A stretch of DNA of 64,000 nt. Origin: SSSZ01 sp016790965. GTDB taxonomy: Bacteria > Pseudomonadota > Gammaproteobacteria > Burkholderiales > Rhodocyclaceae. Every line of letters starts with the position of its first letter. The first letter of the stretch is position 1. The notes under the pieces are model-generated. The model worked only from the letters and a program-made list of their open reading frames with translations. It did no database searches and was not told where the DNA came from. Below, piece after piece: positions 47,878 to 56,895 of this stretch. The stretch spans positions 1 through 64,000 of the forward strand of contig JAEUNZ010000044.1 of assembly GCA_016790965.1 (NCBI GenBank), read 5' to 3'. The translations under genes were made by a program, and so were the position numbers.

Positions 47878-49434
47878 CTACCCGGCCAGGGGTTCCAGGG
47901 CGAAGAGCTCGACCCGCGGGTGGCGCTCCAGGGCAGCGCCCACGGCGTACGAGGCGCCTCGCTCGCCCTCGTGCAAGACGAGCTTCTGTCCGCTGCTGAC
48001 GCTGCCTGGACGGGCGAGGAGGCCGGCACCGTTGCCGTGGCCCGGGAGCCTGGGGATGACGACCGCCTGCTCGACGACGGAGGCCGCGGGTTGGGGCAGG
48101 TCGACGACGATGCCCTGCCCGGAAAGCTCCTGGAGCCCCAGCTCGAGGCGGTGGTGCTCGGTGCTGGCGATGCGCCGCACCATGCAGATGTGCAGTTTGC
48201 TGTTTTCGCGGGGTTGCAGGGCCACCACCTCTCCGGCCTCGAGACGGGATTTTTCGCCCTTGAGATAGCGCACGCCGAAGCCCTCGGGACTCTCGTCCAT
48301 GAGGGACCATTCGCTGAGGGCCACGGGCCAGTGACGTTCCTGGCGGGCGGGGTCGGTGCTGCGCCGGGAAAGGGCGCGGCCGTTGAGGAAATCGATCACT
48401 GCGTCGAGACCGGCGGCCAGGTCGGCACGGGGCTTGAAGCGGGTGCGGGAATAACGTCGCGCCGCGTGGCTGCCCAGGGCGGTGCGCATGCTCTGCACGA
48501 AGACCTCGGGCAGGGAAAGGGCAATACTGGGTGCGTCGTCCGGGAGCTTGCGCAGGTGGCGGTCGAGCATGGCCAGTACAGGGCGGAAATCGACGATCAG
48601 GCAGCCCGCAAGGGCCGCGGTGGCCTGGGTGCGCAAGAGGGGGCGCCCCGGGGTGCCGTCGTCGCCCCGCACCACGAACTGCCCGGCAGGGGACTTCGGG
48701 ATGTGGAAATCGGCGTCCGCCTCGAAAATCAGCCCGAGGGGGGCGAGACTCTCCACCGCCTTGCGCAGGGCATCCAGGGCTCCGCGGGGAAACTTGGTGG
48801 GGTCGATGGCGGCCAGGAGCAGAGTGGCGCAGTAGAGGGGCTCGACGGGAGTCCCTTGGCCATTGGGCTTGCCGGTGCGGTGGGCGAGGCGGTACAGCTT
48901 GTGCAGCATCTGCCAGGAAGTCGCCGAGGGCATGGCGTAGGCCCGGTAGGCCAGTTGTTGCCGGCGGAAGACGACTTCGCAGGCGTGTTGCAGGGCGGCG
49001 GCGCGCAGGCGGGCCAGGCCGGAATCGACGCGCAGTTTCTCGGTGCTCGCGGCCAGGCCTGTGTAGGCTGCCGCCAAGGCCTTGAGGAGATTATCGGCAG
49101 CCAGGGCGAGGGTGGTGGCGGAGGTCGACAAGGGCAGGGGAGTCCGTTCGACCTGGGTTTCGATTTCGGCCAGGGAGCGCTCTCCCGCAGCCCGGGCTTC
49201 TTCGAGCAGCTTGGCGCGCATGTGGAGATTGCCATGGCGGGCGATTCCCGGGATGATCTCGCCGGCCAGCGCCGCCGCGGCCTGCTGCGCGGGCAGGGTG
49301 GCCAGGCCCTCCAGGGCCTCGCGGATTTCCGCCACGGCCTTGTCCCGCGGGTTTGCGCGGCCAAAAGGCAGAATGTCGCGCAGGAATTGCAGGGCGGTTT
49401 CCATGGGGACTTCGGGAGGTGGGCGGGAGTTCAT
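47878..49434 (-). CDS. Large protein with C-terminal PilZ-like domain
   Basis: This 518-aa protein has no signal peptide or membrane helix. The first about 330 residues are helical and unrecognised. The C-terminal about 120 residues hold WPVALSEWSLMDESPEGFGVRYLKGEKSRLEAGEVVALQP, where DESPEG resembles the DxSxxG of PilZ domains with an Arg cluster upstream (RRSTDPARQER). It may bind c-di-GMP, which would link it to the PleD-like enzyme. An alternative start is Met11 at 49404. Confidence 0.72.
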   Translation of the reverse strand: MNSRPPPEVPMETALQFLRDILPFGRANPRDKAVAEIREALEGLATLPAQQAAAALAGEIIPGIARHGNLHMRAKLLEEARAAGERSLAEIETQVERTPLPLSTSATTLALAADNLLKALAAAYTGLAASTEKLRVDSGLARLRAAALQHACEVVFRRQQLAYRAYAMPSATSWQMLHKLYRLAHRTGKPNGQGTPVEPLYCATLLLAAIDPTKFPRGALDALRKAVESLAPLGLIFEADADFHIPKSPAGQFVVRGDDGTPGRPLLRTQATAALAGCLIVDFRPVLAMLDRHLRKLPDDAPSIALSLPEVFVQSMRTALGSHAARRYSRTRFKPRADLAAGLDAVIDFLNGRALSRRSTDPARQERHWPVALSEWSLMDESPEGFGVRYLKGEKSRLEAGEVVALQPRENSKLHICMVRRIASTEHHRLELGLQELSGQGIVVDLPQPAASVVEQAVVIPRLPGHGNGAGLLARPGSVSSGQKLVLHEGERGASYAVGAALERHPRVELFALEPLAG

Positions 49435-49497
49435 TATCGGCGAGGGCCACGGGAACGGGCTGTGGAGAATTTATCATCCCAGAAGGCTTGGTAAATC

Positions 49498-49845
49498 ATG
49501 GATTTGTTCGAATTGATCGCCCTGATCGCGCTGGCTGCTGGGGTGGCATTCTGGCTGGATAGTCTCAAGGCCCGGGAGCTTGCGGTGACTGCCGCCCGGG
49601 CAGCATGCCATGCCGAAAACATGCTGTTTCTGGATGATACCGTAGTCATCCGCAGTGTGCGATGGGGGCGTGACGACGGAGGGCGCCTGCGGTTTCGCCG
49701 CTGCTATGCCTTTGAATACAGCGATACCGGCGACAACCGGCGCGCCGGGGCGGTGACCCTCCTGGGACACGAGGTCGAGATACTCCATCTACGACCGCGA
49801 TTGGTGCGGTGCGAAAGGGAAGGGATTCATGGCGACGAAGGTTGA
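49498..49845 (+). CDS. DUF3301 family protein
   Basis: This 115-aa protein has an N-terminal membrane helix (about 5-20), then the DUF3301 pattern AVTAARAACHAENMLFLDDTVVIRSVRWGRDDGGRLRFRRCYAFEYS. The function is unknown. It is divergent from the PilZ-like gene and overlaps the mutarotase gene by 17 bases. Confidence 0.85.
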   Translation: MDLFELIALIALAAGVAFWLDSLKARELAVTAARAACHAENMLFLDDTVVIRSVRWGRDDGGRLRFRRCYAFEYSDTGDNRRAGAVTLLGHEVEILHLRPRLVRCEREGIHGDEG

Positions 49846-50674
49846 GGCGGTGGATTTCCGCGGATGCGCGGCTTTCCGCCTGGAAGGCCCCCGTGGCGCG
49901 GCGGCCGTCGTGGCCCGGCGAGGGGGGCAAGTCCTGTCCTGGACGACGGGCGATGGCCGGGAGCGACTCTTTCTTTCCCCCAGGGCACGCTTCGACGGCA
50001 GCCTGCCCATCCGGGGCGGCATTCCGGTCTGTTTTCCGCAGTTCGCCGGCCGCGGTTCCCTGCCCAAGCACGGCCTGGTGCGCAACGTCTTGTGGGAAGC
50101 GGCGGAGACCCGCGCGACGGACGAGTTCGCCCTGCTCACCCTGGCCTGCGGCGACGACGTGGCCAGCCGTCGCCTGTGGCCCCATGGCTTTCGCGCCGAG
50201 ATCACGGTGGTGCTGGAGGCCGACCGTCTGGACGTGGAATTGGCTGTGGACAACTCCGGCGCCACGCCCTGGGCCTTTACGGCGGCGTTGCACAGCTATC
50301 TGCGCGTCGTCCAGGTCGAGGACATCGCCCTGGAGGGGCTGCGAGGCAGCGCCTACGAGGATTGCGTCGCGGGAGAGCAAAGGCGCGAGAAGGCGCTGGA
50401 TCTCGTGGTGGAGGCGGAGGTGGATCGCATCTACCGTGAGGTCACGAGGCCGCTCCTGCTGCGGGCCGGAAACCTGAGTCTGGGTATCCACGGCCAGGGA
50501 TTTCCGGACGTGGTGGTATGGAACCCCTGGGTGGACAAATGCGCCGCCCTGCCGGACATGGCCCCGGACAGCTGGCGCCACATGCTCTGCGTCGAAGCCG
50601 CCGCCGTCCAGCGCCCGGTGGCGCTGGCGCCCGGTGAGTCCTGGGCCGGGAGGCAGACCCTGGTCGCCCTGTGA
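49829..50674 (+). CDS. D-hexose-6-phosphate mutarotase (YeaD-like)
   Basis: This 281-aa aldose-1-epimerase-fold enzyme interconverts anomers of glucose-6-phosphate or related sugars. Family motifs are PIRGGIPVCFPQFAGRGSLPKHGLVRN, HSYLRV and VVWNPWVDKCAALPDM. The conserved His and Glu residues of this fold are present. It overlaps DUF3301 upstream. The 229-bp gap that follows (50675-50903) holds no recognisable feature. Confidence 0.92.
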   Translation: MATKVEAVDFRGCAAFRLEGPRGAAAVVARRGGQVLSWTTGDGRERLFLSPRARFDGSLPIRGGIPVCFPQFAGRGSLPKHGLVRNVLWEAAETRATDEFALLTLACGDDVASRRLWPHGFRAEITVVLEADRLDVELAVDNSGATPWAFTAALHSYLRVVQVEDIALEGLRGSAYEDCVAGEQRREKALDLVVEAEVDRIYREVTRPLLLRAGNLSLGIHGQGFPDVVVWNPWVDKCAALPDMAPDSWRHMLCVEAAAVQRPVALAPGESWAGRQTLVAL

Positions 50675-50903
50675 TCGCCGTCGTCCCTTGGAGAAATGGG
50701 TGCCCGGCGCGAGAGACGCCACGCCCTGAGAGCGGTCCGCCCGGAAAGTGCTGCTTCTCTCTGTTCCGGGCGCGTCGCCTTTTCGCACCGGCGATACTTG
50801 CGGTCGAGCGGAACGCGAGCGATTGCCTCGAAATTTGATTTGCCTTAGGGCGCGGCCGGCCGGCCCGTGCTTGACTGCCGAATTCAGCTTTGCGAGCACC
50901 TCC

Positions 50904-51638
50904 ATGACCATCGTTCCTCTTTCCACCTCCGCCCTGGGGCGGGCTCTTGGCGCGGGCTGGCATCTCGCCGGCGCGACCCGTGGCGTCAGTACGGCCTATG
51001 CGGCACTGTTTACTTTGGCGGGACTGCTCATCATCGGGTGCCTGTTGGCGTTGGGGCTCGCCCCTCTGGTCATCGCCGCGGCCGGGGCCTTCATGCTGGT
51101 GGGGCCGGCCATCCTTGCGGGATTCTTCGGCATCGCCGCAGCTTGGGAGGCCGGCGAGAAGCCCGGGGCGGCAGCGGTTCTGGCCGGCTTTCGCCGAGCC
51201 GACGTGGGGCTCTGGGTGGTGGCCCTGGTGTGCGCCCTGCTGTTCATGATTTTCATCACCGACGTGGCGACCCTCTATAGCTACATGGTGGGCGGCACCC
51301 CGGTGTGGCTCTCCGACCTCGTCCCCACGACCGCCAATGTCGCCGGCTTTCTCAAATGGGGCACCCTTTCCGGCGCCGTCTTCGCGCTCCTGCTCTACGC
51401 CGTGGCCGCTTTTTCCGTCCCGCTCCTGTGCGAGGGCCGTATCGGCCTGGTCAATGCGGTGGCCCTGAGCGTGCGCATCGTCCTGGGCCGCTTTCCCATT
51501 GCGATTCTGTGGGGACTGCTGCTGTCCGCCCTAGTCATCGGCAGCATCCTGCTCCTGCCGTTGCTGCCCCTGACCCTGCCCTGGCTGGCTTACGCCAGCC
51601 GTGCCCTGTACCGGGAGACCTTGCCCCGGGAGTCCTGA
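50904..51638 (+). CDS. DUF2189 membrane protein
   Basis: The start is ATG 50904 (MTIVPLSTSALGRALGAGWHLA), 244 aa with five to six hydrophobic helices (for example AALFTLAGLLIIGCLLALGL and GLLLSALVIGSILLLPLLPL). The layout and conserved LGAGW and YRETLP segments fit DUF2189, a family of inner membrane proteins of unknown function. The upstream frame is open but poor. prfC follows 47 bases later. Confidence 0.82.
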   Translation: MTIVPLSTSALGRALGAGWHLAGATRGVSTAYAALFTLAGLLIIGCLLALGLAPLVIAAAGAFMLVGPAILAGFFGIAAAWEAGEKPGAAAVLAGFRRADVGLWVVALVCALLFMIFITDVATLYSYMVGGTPVWLSDLVPTTANVAGFLKWGTLSGAVFALLLYAVAAFSVPLLCEGRIGLVNAVALSVRIVLGRFPIAILWGLLLSALVIGSILLLPLLPLTLPWLAYASRALYRETLPRES

Positions 51639-51649
51639 AGCGCGGGCGG

Positions 51650-51655
51650 TATAAT
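51650..51655 (+). promoter_or_regulatory. -10 box upstream of prfC
   Basis: TATAAT (51650-51655) in the context GGCGGTATAATGCC lies 30 bases before the GTG start of prfC. No good -35 is found at normal spacing (TTGCCC at 51621 is 23 bases away). Confidence 0.45.
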
Positions 51656-51685
51656 GCCGCCCTTTGCTTCGCCTACCCGCCCACC

Positions 51686-53260
51686 GTGAATCCCCTCGAC
51701 AACGAAATCTCCCGCCGCCGCACCTTTGCCATCATTTCCCACCCCGATGCGGGCAAGACCACCCTGACCGAAAAGCTCCTCTGGTTTGGCGGCGCCATCC
51801 AGGTGGCGGGCGAGGTGAGGGCGCGCAAGGCCAGCCGCCATGCCACTTCCGACTGGATGGAACTGGAAAAGCAGCGGGGTATCTCGGTGACCTCCTCGGT
51901 GATGCAGTTCCCCTACCGGGAATGCATGGTCAACCTCCTTGACACCCCGGGCCACGAGGATTTCTCGGAAGACACCTACCGCACGCTGACGGCTGTTGAT
52001 TCGGCGGTCATGGTCATCGATTCGGTGAACGGCGTCGAGGCGCAGACCATCAAGCTCCTCAATGTCTGCCGCATGCGCGACACGCCCATTCTCACCTTCA
52101 TCAACAAGCTGGACCGCGAAGGCAAATCCCCGATCGACCTCCTGGACGAAATCGAGGACGTACTGAAGATCCAGTGCGCCCCCATGACCTGGCCCATCGG
52201 CATGGGCAAGCGCTTTCGCGGCGTCTACCACCTCTACGACGACAGCGTCAGTTTCTTCGATCCCCGGGCCGAGAAGGGCACTGCAGAGACCATCAAGGGC
52301 TTGGATAACCCGCGCCTGGACGAGTTGATCGGCGATCAGGCGGAGGAATTGCGCATCGAGGTGGAACTGGTGCGCGGCGCCTCCCACGCCTTCGACGCCG
52401 AGGCCTACCTGGCGGGCAAGCAGACGCCGGTGTTCTTCGGTTCGGCGGTGAATAACTTCGGCGTCCAGTCCCTGCTCGACGCGGTGGTGGAACTTTCGCC
52501 GCCCCCCCTGGCACGCCCGGCGGCAAGCCGCTCGGTGGCCCCCAACGAACCGCGGTTTTCCGGCTTCGTCTTCAAAATCCAGGCCAATATGGACCCCAAG
52601 CACCGGGACCGCATCGCTTTTCTGCGGGTCTGTTCCGGCCGCTTCGAGCGGGGCATGAAGGTGAAGCAGGTGGCCGGGGGCAAGCTGCTGGCGGTCAACA
52701 ATGCCATCACCTTCATGGCCCGGGACCGCAGCACTACGGACGAAGCCTACCCCGGCGACATCATCGGCATCCCTAACCACGGCACCATCCGCCTGGGGGA
52801 AACCTTCTCCGAGGGGGAAGACCTCAAGTTCACCGGGATTCCCTCCTTCGCGCCGGAGCATTTCCGCCTGGCGCGCATCGCCAACCCGCTCAAGATCAAG
52901 CAATTGCACAAGGGCTTGCAACAACTGGCCGAAGAGGGCGCGACCCAATTGTTCCGGCCGCTATCGGGCAATGACCTGATTCTGGGCGCGGTGGGCATCC
53001 TGCAGTTCGACGTGGTCGCCCACCGCCTGGAGAACGAATACGGCGTGCAGGTGATCTTCGAATCTTACAATTGCGCCACGGTGCGCTGGATTCGGGGCGA
53101 CGAGGCCGAACTGCGGCAGCTCTCGGACCGCTATGGTGCCAACGTCGCCCTGGACGGCGCCGACGATCCCGTCTACCTGGCGCCCAATAACGTGTACCTG
53201 AACATGATGCAGGAAAAATATCCCAAGCTGCGGTTCCTCGACGCCCGGGAAGTGGCCTGA
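51686..53260 (+). CDS. prfC: Peptide chain release factor 3
   Basis: The start is GTG 51686 (MNPLDNEISRRRTFAIISHPDAGKTTL), 524 aa. This translational GTPase recycles RF1/RF2. The G1 loop (SHPDAGKTT), the G3 region (LLDTPGHEDF) and NKLDRE are present, with the class-typical GISVTSSVMQFPY. It is preceded by the -10 box above and followed by GC hairpins at 53294. Confidence 0.96.
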   Translation: MNPLDNEISRRRTFAIISHPDAGKTTLTEKLLWFGGAIQVAGEVRARKASRHATSDWMELEKQRGISVTSSVMQFPYRECMVNLLDTPGHEDFSEDTYRTLTAVDSAVMVIDSVNGVEAQTIKLLNVCRMRDTPILTFINKLDREGKSPIDLLDEIEDVLKIQCAPMTWPIGMGKRFRGVYHLYDDSVSFFDPRAEKGTAETIKGLDNPRLDELIGDQAEELRIEVELVRGASHAFDAEAYLAGKQTPVFFGSAVNNFGVQSLLDAVVELSPPPLARPAASRSVAPNEPRFSGFVFKIQANMDPKHRDRIAFLRVCSGRFERGMKVKQVAGGKLLAVNNAITFMARDRSTTDEAYPGDIIGIPNHGTIRLGETFSEGEDLKFTGIPSFAPEHFRLARIANPLKIKQLHKGLQQLAEEGATQLFRPLSGNDLILGAVGILQFDVVAHRLENEYGVQVIFESYNCATVRWIRGDEAELRQLSDRYGANVALDGADDPVYLAPNNVYLNMMQEKYPKLRFLDAREVA

Positions 53261-53293
53261 GCGCCCCCGCCCGGCCGCCCGAAGGGGTGCTCT

Positions 53294-53324
53294 CCCTCCC
53301 TCGGGGAGGGTGGCGCGTAGCGCC
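53294..53324. other. Paired GC hairpins after prfC
   Basis: CCCTCCC-TCG-GGGAGGG (53294-53310) and GGCGC-GTA-GCGCC (53312-53324) stand side by side in the 89-bp gap between prfC and the convergent exported-protein gene. There is no T tract. They may form a bidirectional terminator for the two convergent genes. Confidence 0.55.
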
Positions 53325-53349
53325 GGGAGGGTCGTCCAGCGAATGCCCC

Positions 53350-53682
53350 TCAACGCAGAGGAATGACCAGGGGTGGGATGCCGATGGTGATCGCAGGCTC
53401 CGAACGGTAAACCGGGTATGCCGGCCGGTAGACCACCGGCGGGGGCGGTGCCATATATACAGGCGGCGCGCTTACGTAGGCGGGGGCATAGACGACCGGC
53501 GCGTCGTAATACCAGGAGGTACGGCTTTCATGGCGCCAGTGACGGTCGTGACTGTGGTGGCGGCCATGGCGTTCGTAACGGTCATGGTCCCGCCAGCCGC
53601 GTTCGTGGGCAAAGGCGCTGGCAGGCAGAGCGCCCACCGTCAGCAGGGCGGCAATGAGGGCGGCGGAAAAAGGGGCATGCAT
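53350..53682 (-). CDS. Exported Tyr/Pro/His-rich protein
   Basis: This 110-aa protein has a signal peptide (MHAPFSAALIAALLTVGALPASAFA), a His/Arg-rich segment (RDHDRYERHGRHHSHDRHWRHES) and a tail of repeated VYAPAYV / VYMAPPP / VYRPAYPVY. It resembles the exported protein at 6614 in layout but lacks the cysteine block. The function is unknown; a cell-surface or metal-binding role is only a guess. It is convergent with prfC. Confidence 0.75.
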   Translation of the reverse strand: MHAPFSAALIAALLTVGALPASAFAHERGWRDHDRYERHGRHHSHDRHWRHESRTSWYYDAPVVYAPAYVSAPPVYMAPPPPVVYRPAYPVYRSEPAITIGIPPLVIPLR

Positions 53683-53834
53683 GGCGATCTCCGTGGGGTG
53701 CCGATGGAAACAGGCTCCAGAGTAGGAAAAACGGGCGGCCCGGCCTGTGAGCCATTGCTACAGGATGTAAGCCGACGGTCGAACGGGGATAATCCCCATC
53801 CGACCCTAGGCAATTTTTTGGAATACGAATCCCC

Positions 53835-54758
53835 ATGACCATCCAGTGGTTCCCCGGACACATGACCTCGGCCCGCAAGAAGGCGGCCGAGACCCTGGCG
53901 CAAGCCGACGTGGTGGTCGAAGTCGTAGACGCCCGCCTGCCGGCTGCCAGCAGTAATCCGATGATCCATGAGCTGCGGGCCTTCCGGCAGCGCCCCTGCC
54001 TGAAACTCCTCAACAAGGCCGACCTTGCCGACCCCGCCGCCACCCGCGCCTGGATCGAGCACTACGGCCGCCAGCCGGGCGTCAAGGCGGTGGCCCTATC
54101 CTGCAAGAAGCCTGCCGACGTGGCTCGCGTCCCCGGCCTCGCCCAGCAACTCGCCCCCCACCGCTGCGACGCGGTGAAGCCCCTACGGCTCATGATCATG
54201 GGCATCCCCAACGTGGGTAAATCGACCCTGCTCAACGCCCTGGTCAAGAAGAAGGTGGCCGCGGTGGGCGACCAGCCGGCGGTGACCAAGAGTCAGCAGC
54301 GTATCGACCTCAGTTCCCGCCTCGTCCTCTATGACACCCCGGGCCTCCTGTGGCCCAAGATTGAGCACGAGCAGGACGGCCTCATGCTTGCCGCCAGTCA
54401 CGCAGTGGGGGTCAACGCCTATATCGACGAAGAAGTCGCCACCTGGCTGGCCGGCTTTCTCCTCGCCCAATACCCCCAGAGTCTTGCTGCACGCTACGGC
54501 CTCGCTGCCGCGGCTCTGGACGCGGTAGGTGTACTCGAAGGCGTGGCCAGAAAGCGCGGCTGCCTGGCCAAGGGCCGGGGCGGCGAACCGGATCGGGAAA
54601 AGGCTTGCGGCATCCTGCTCACCGACTACCGCAGCGGCGCCCTCGGGCGCATCAGCCTGGAGACGCCGGCGGCGCGGGAGGCGAGGCTGGCTGGGATCGC
54701 GGGCGGTCACCAGGGTGACCCAGCATCGGTTCGCGAAGGCGACACCGGCGGCGCTTAG
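53835..54758 (+). CDS. Ribosome biogenesis GTPase YlqF/RbgA-like
   Basis: This 307-aa circularly permuted GTPase has its G motifs in the order G4-G1-G3: NKAD (60-63), GIPNVGKST (123-131) and DTPGLLWPK. The N-terminal MTIQWFPGHMTSARKKAAETL is diagnostic. RbgA/YlqF drives late 50S assembly in Bacillus; betaproteobacterial members are less studied. It is followed by the second family A repeat. Confidence 0.93.
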   Translation: MTIQWFPGHMTSARKKAAETLAQADVVVEVVDARLPAASSNPMIHELRAFRQRPCLKLLNKADLADPAATRAWIEHYGRQPGVKAVALSCKKPADVARVPGLAQQLAPHRCDAVKPLRLMIMGIPNVGKSTLLNALVKKKVAAVGDQPAVTKSQQRIDLSSRLVLYDTPGLLWPKIEHEQDGLMLAASHAVGVNAYIDEEVATWLAGFLLAQYPQSLAARYGLAAAALDAVGVLEGVARKRGCLAKGRGGEPDREKACGILLTDYRSGALGRISLETPAAREARLAGIAGGHQGDPASVREGDTGGA

Positions 54759-54827
54759 TGCAAGGCCGCGGCGATTTCGGCCCCCGTCCGCGGTGACCAC
54801 GGCAAGGGGGCAGCACACGCCCTAATC

Positions 54828-54978
54828 GTCAGTTAAATGGGTTCGCGTGAATGCCGAGGCGAGCATCCGCGCCCGGATCGCGCGAAGCGAACCACAGCGG
54901 TAGCCGAAGCTATGGTGAGGAAGAGCGGCGAGCGGGGATGCGGGGCGTGCCGAACTGTGTTGAACCTGTTTGACTGAC
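54828..54978 (-). repeat. Foldback intergenic repeat, family A, copy 2
   Basis: This 151-bp element lies between the YlqF-type gene and the rRNA methyltransferase. The ends are GTCAGTTAAATGGGTTC (54828) and its inverse (three mismatches in 17) ending at 54978, two bases before the methyltransferase stop. A central GGTAGC/GCTATGG hairpin is at about 54900-54916. The left arm matches copy 1 (10.8 kb, minus strand) in about 65 of 71 positions, so the two copies are inverted relative to each other. Confidence 0.85.
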
Positions 54979-54980
54979 CC

Positions 54981-56009
54981 CTACAGCCTGAGCATCGCCA
55001 TCTTCAGCGGCGGTCGTCCGTCCGGGCTGGGGAAGTCGGCTTCCGGGAGAATCCATTCCAGTTCGCGGATCGGCCGGCCGGCCTTCGTGGCGCAGCGCTG
55101 CAGTTGATCGGCCCAGACTTCGCGGTCCACCTGGGCGGCGTTATTGCAGCAGATCAGGGTGCCGCCCTCGGCAGTGCAGAGCAGGGCGAGCTTCATCAGG
55201 GCGGCGTAGTCCTTGACGATGTCCACGACGCCGAAGAGGCTCTTGGCGTAGCGGGGCGGGTCGAGGAAGACCAGGTCGAAGCGGTGCGCGTCAAGTTTGG
55301 GAAAAGCGGGCATGCGTTTTCCGCGCACCCGATCGGGCTGGCCGACACCAGCAAACTGGCGCAGGGCGGCGAAGGCGTCGCTCTGGACGAAGCGCAGGCG
55401 GATAGGCAGCTCGTTCTGGCGGGCATTGTGCTTGCCGACCCTAAGGGCGGATTCGGCAAAATCCACATTGACCACGTGGCGGGCGGCACCCCGGGCGGCG
55501 GCGATGCCGACGCCGCAGGTGTAGGCAAAGAGGTTGAGCACCGACTTGCCTGCCGCCTCGGCCATTACCCGCCGCCTGGCGGCGCGCAGGTCGAGGAAAA
55601 GCCAGGGATCCTGGCCACCGTGGCGGGCCTGGAAGGCGTAGGTCAGGCCCATTTCGCTGAATTCCCGCAACTGTTCGGCCTGGGCCTGGACGGCCGGCGG
55701 CAGCGGATTGGCGATGCGCGAGTTGGCGCCGCTGCGGTCGTTGTAGATGGGCACGAGAGCGGGCAGGTGCGCGGCGTAGAACGCTTCCAGCGCGGCCAAT
55801 TCGGCGTCTTCCAGGGGGCGGTGGAAGCTCTGGATGAGGAGGACGTCTCCATAGCGGTCCACGGTCAGGCCTGGGACGCCTTCGGTGCTGCCTTGGAAGA
55901 GCCGGTAGGCGGTGGTTGATTCGGCTTCCAGGCGGGCGATCAGGTCGGCGCGGCTCGCCAGGGCGGCAGCGAGGCAATCGGGGAGGGCGGTGGGGGCAGG
56001 CGTGGCCAT
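54981..56009 (-). CDS. Class I SAM-dependent rRNA methyltransferase (RlmI-like)
   Basis: This 342-aa protein has a methyltransferase domain with motif I VLNLFAYTCGVGIAAA, FAESALRVGKHNA and the motif IV FLDPPRYAKS. The N-terminal part (YRLFQGSTEGVPGLTVDRYGDVLLI) is shared with RlmI, but the PUA domain of E. coli RlmI is missing, hence the short length. It probably methylates 23S rRNA cytosine; the position is unproved. Confidence 0.87.
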   Translation of the reverse strand: MATPAPTALPDCLAAALASRADLIARLEAESTTAYRLFQGSTEGVPGLTVDRYGDVLLIQSFHRPLEDAELAALEAFYAAHLPALVPIYNDRSGANSRIANPLPPAVQAQAEQLREFSEMGLTYAFQARHGGQDPWLFLDLRAARRRVMAEAAGKSVLNLFAYTCGVGIAAARGAARHVVNVDFAESALRVGKHNARQNELPIRLRFVQSDAFAALRQFAGVGQPDRVRGKRMPAFPKLDAHRFDLVFLDPPRYAKSLFGVVDIVKDYAALMKLALLCTAEGGTLICCNNAAQVDREVWADQLQRCATKAGRPIRELEWILPEADFPSPDGRPPLKMAMLRL

Positions 56010-56105
56010 GGCGGCTCCGGGAGGCGGTTGCAGCGATCTTCCCTGGGGTGGCCGCCGGTCGGCAGGGGCTTGCCGAAGGGCAGCAATTCTACCGCAGTGC
56101 GAGTC

Positions 56106-56312
56106 TCATGGGCGGGGATTGATGGCCGGCCAGGGCTGCCATTGACCGCAGGCGGAGCGCGCCCGGCGTTCGCTGCCATCCCAGGGGCCGCCGCGGCAGA
56201 GGCCTGGGGTGGTCTCTGTCGCCACTTCGACCGCATCGGGAGGAGCGGGAGTGCGTTCGCCGCCCCAGCGCTCGCAACTCCCACAACGGCGCGCAGCCGC
56301 CGCCTGCCGCAT
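56106..56312 (-). CDS. Possible small Cys-rich protein coupled to rhodanese
   Basis: This frame codes 68 aa from ATG 56312, which overlaps the rhodanese stop as TGATG. The product has a CGSCERW start and a C-terminal CRGGPWDGSERRARSACGQW block, giving four spaced cysteines and many Trp. Codon choice looks like that of the neighbours. It has no signal peptide. The coupling and the cysteine pattern support a real gene, but I do not recognise the family, and a chance frame in GC-rich DNA cannot be excluded. Confidence 0.5.
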   Translation of the reverse strand: MRQAAAARRCGSCERWGGERTPAPPDAVEVATETTPGLCRGGPWDGSERRARSACGQWQPWPAINPRP

Positions 56313-56764
56313 CAGCAGGTCTTGTCGGCCCGACAGGCGGCCAGAGCCTGGGCGGCGGGCGCCGTGGGACGCCCTTCGGCGATCCAGGCCTTGATGCCGC
56401 CCTTGACGTTGTAGACCTTGGCGTAACCGGCTTCCTGGGAGAGGTAGCGGCTGACAACCTTGGTGCGGTTGCCGCTGCGGCAGATAACGGCCACCGGCTG
56501 GCCGGCCCTGGCGTAGGCCTGGGCCCGGGCGAGCCAAGCCGGCGGGTCGGCCTTGCCGTTGTCATCGAAGTAGGTGAGGAGCCGGCTGCCGGGGACGATG
56601 CCGGTCTCTTCCCATTCACCGGCCGTACGTACGTCGATGACCGGGACGCCGGACGCCATCAGGCGGGCGAGTTCGGTGTTATCCACGTCGATGATCTCGG
56701 CCCGGGCGGCCAGGGCGGCAGTGGCGAGAAAGGCGGCAAGCAGCAGGCGGGCGGGGCTGGGCAT
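56312..56764 (-). CDS. Periplasmic rhodanese-like protein
   Basis: The start is ATG 56764, with a GGAG site; 150 aa. A signal peptide (MPSPARLLLAAFLATAALAARA) is followed by a rhodanese domain: VPVIDVRTAGEWEETGIVPGS and the active-site loop CRSGNR with Cys95. It should be a periplasmic sulfurtransferase or a sulfur carrier. It is followed by a coupled small ORF. A DUF3617 gene lies upstream on the same strand. Confidence 0.9.
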   Translation of the reverse strand: MPSPARLLLAAFLATAALAARAEIIDVDNTELARLMASGVPVIDVRTAGEWEETGIVPGSRLLTYFDDNGKADPPAWLARAQAYARAGQPVAVICRSGNRTKVVSRYLSQEAGYAKVYNVKGGIKAWIAEGRPTAPAAQALAACRADKTC

Positions 56765-56895
56765 GGCGATCTCCGGGGTGTAGAGGGCCGGCGGTGCCGG
56801 CGACGGAAGTTGGACAGCGTGGGGCGTCGGGAATTCTCCCGCGGCGGCCGGGCGTCCCTCGGTAAGGCGGCGCGGCCGGCGGCCATTCGGGATAC

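Noticed and set aside
47920..49494. 524-aa open frame antisense to the PilZ-like gene
   Set aside because: Its composition is GC-driven and it shows no family pattern; the minus-strand protein has a coherent domain layout.
54819..54986. CCCTA on both sides of family A copy 2 as a target-site duplication
   Set aside because: The left copy is offset by three bases from the repeat end, so it is not a clean duplication.
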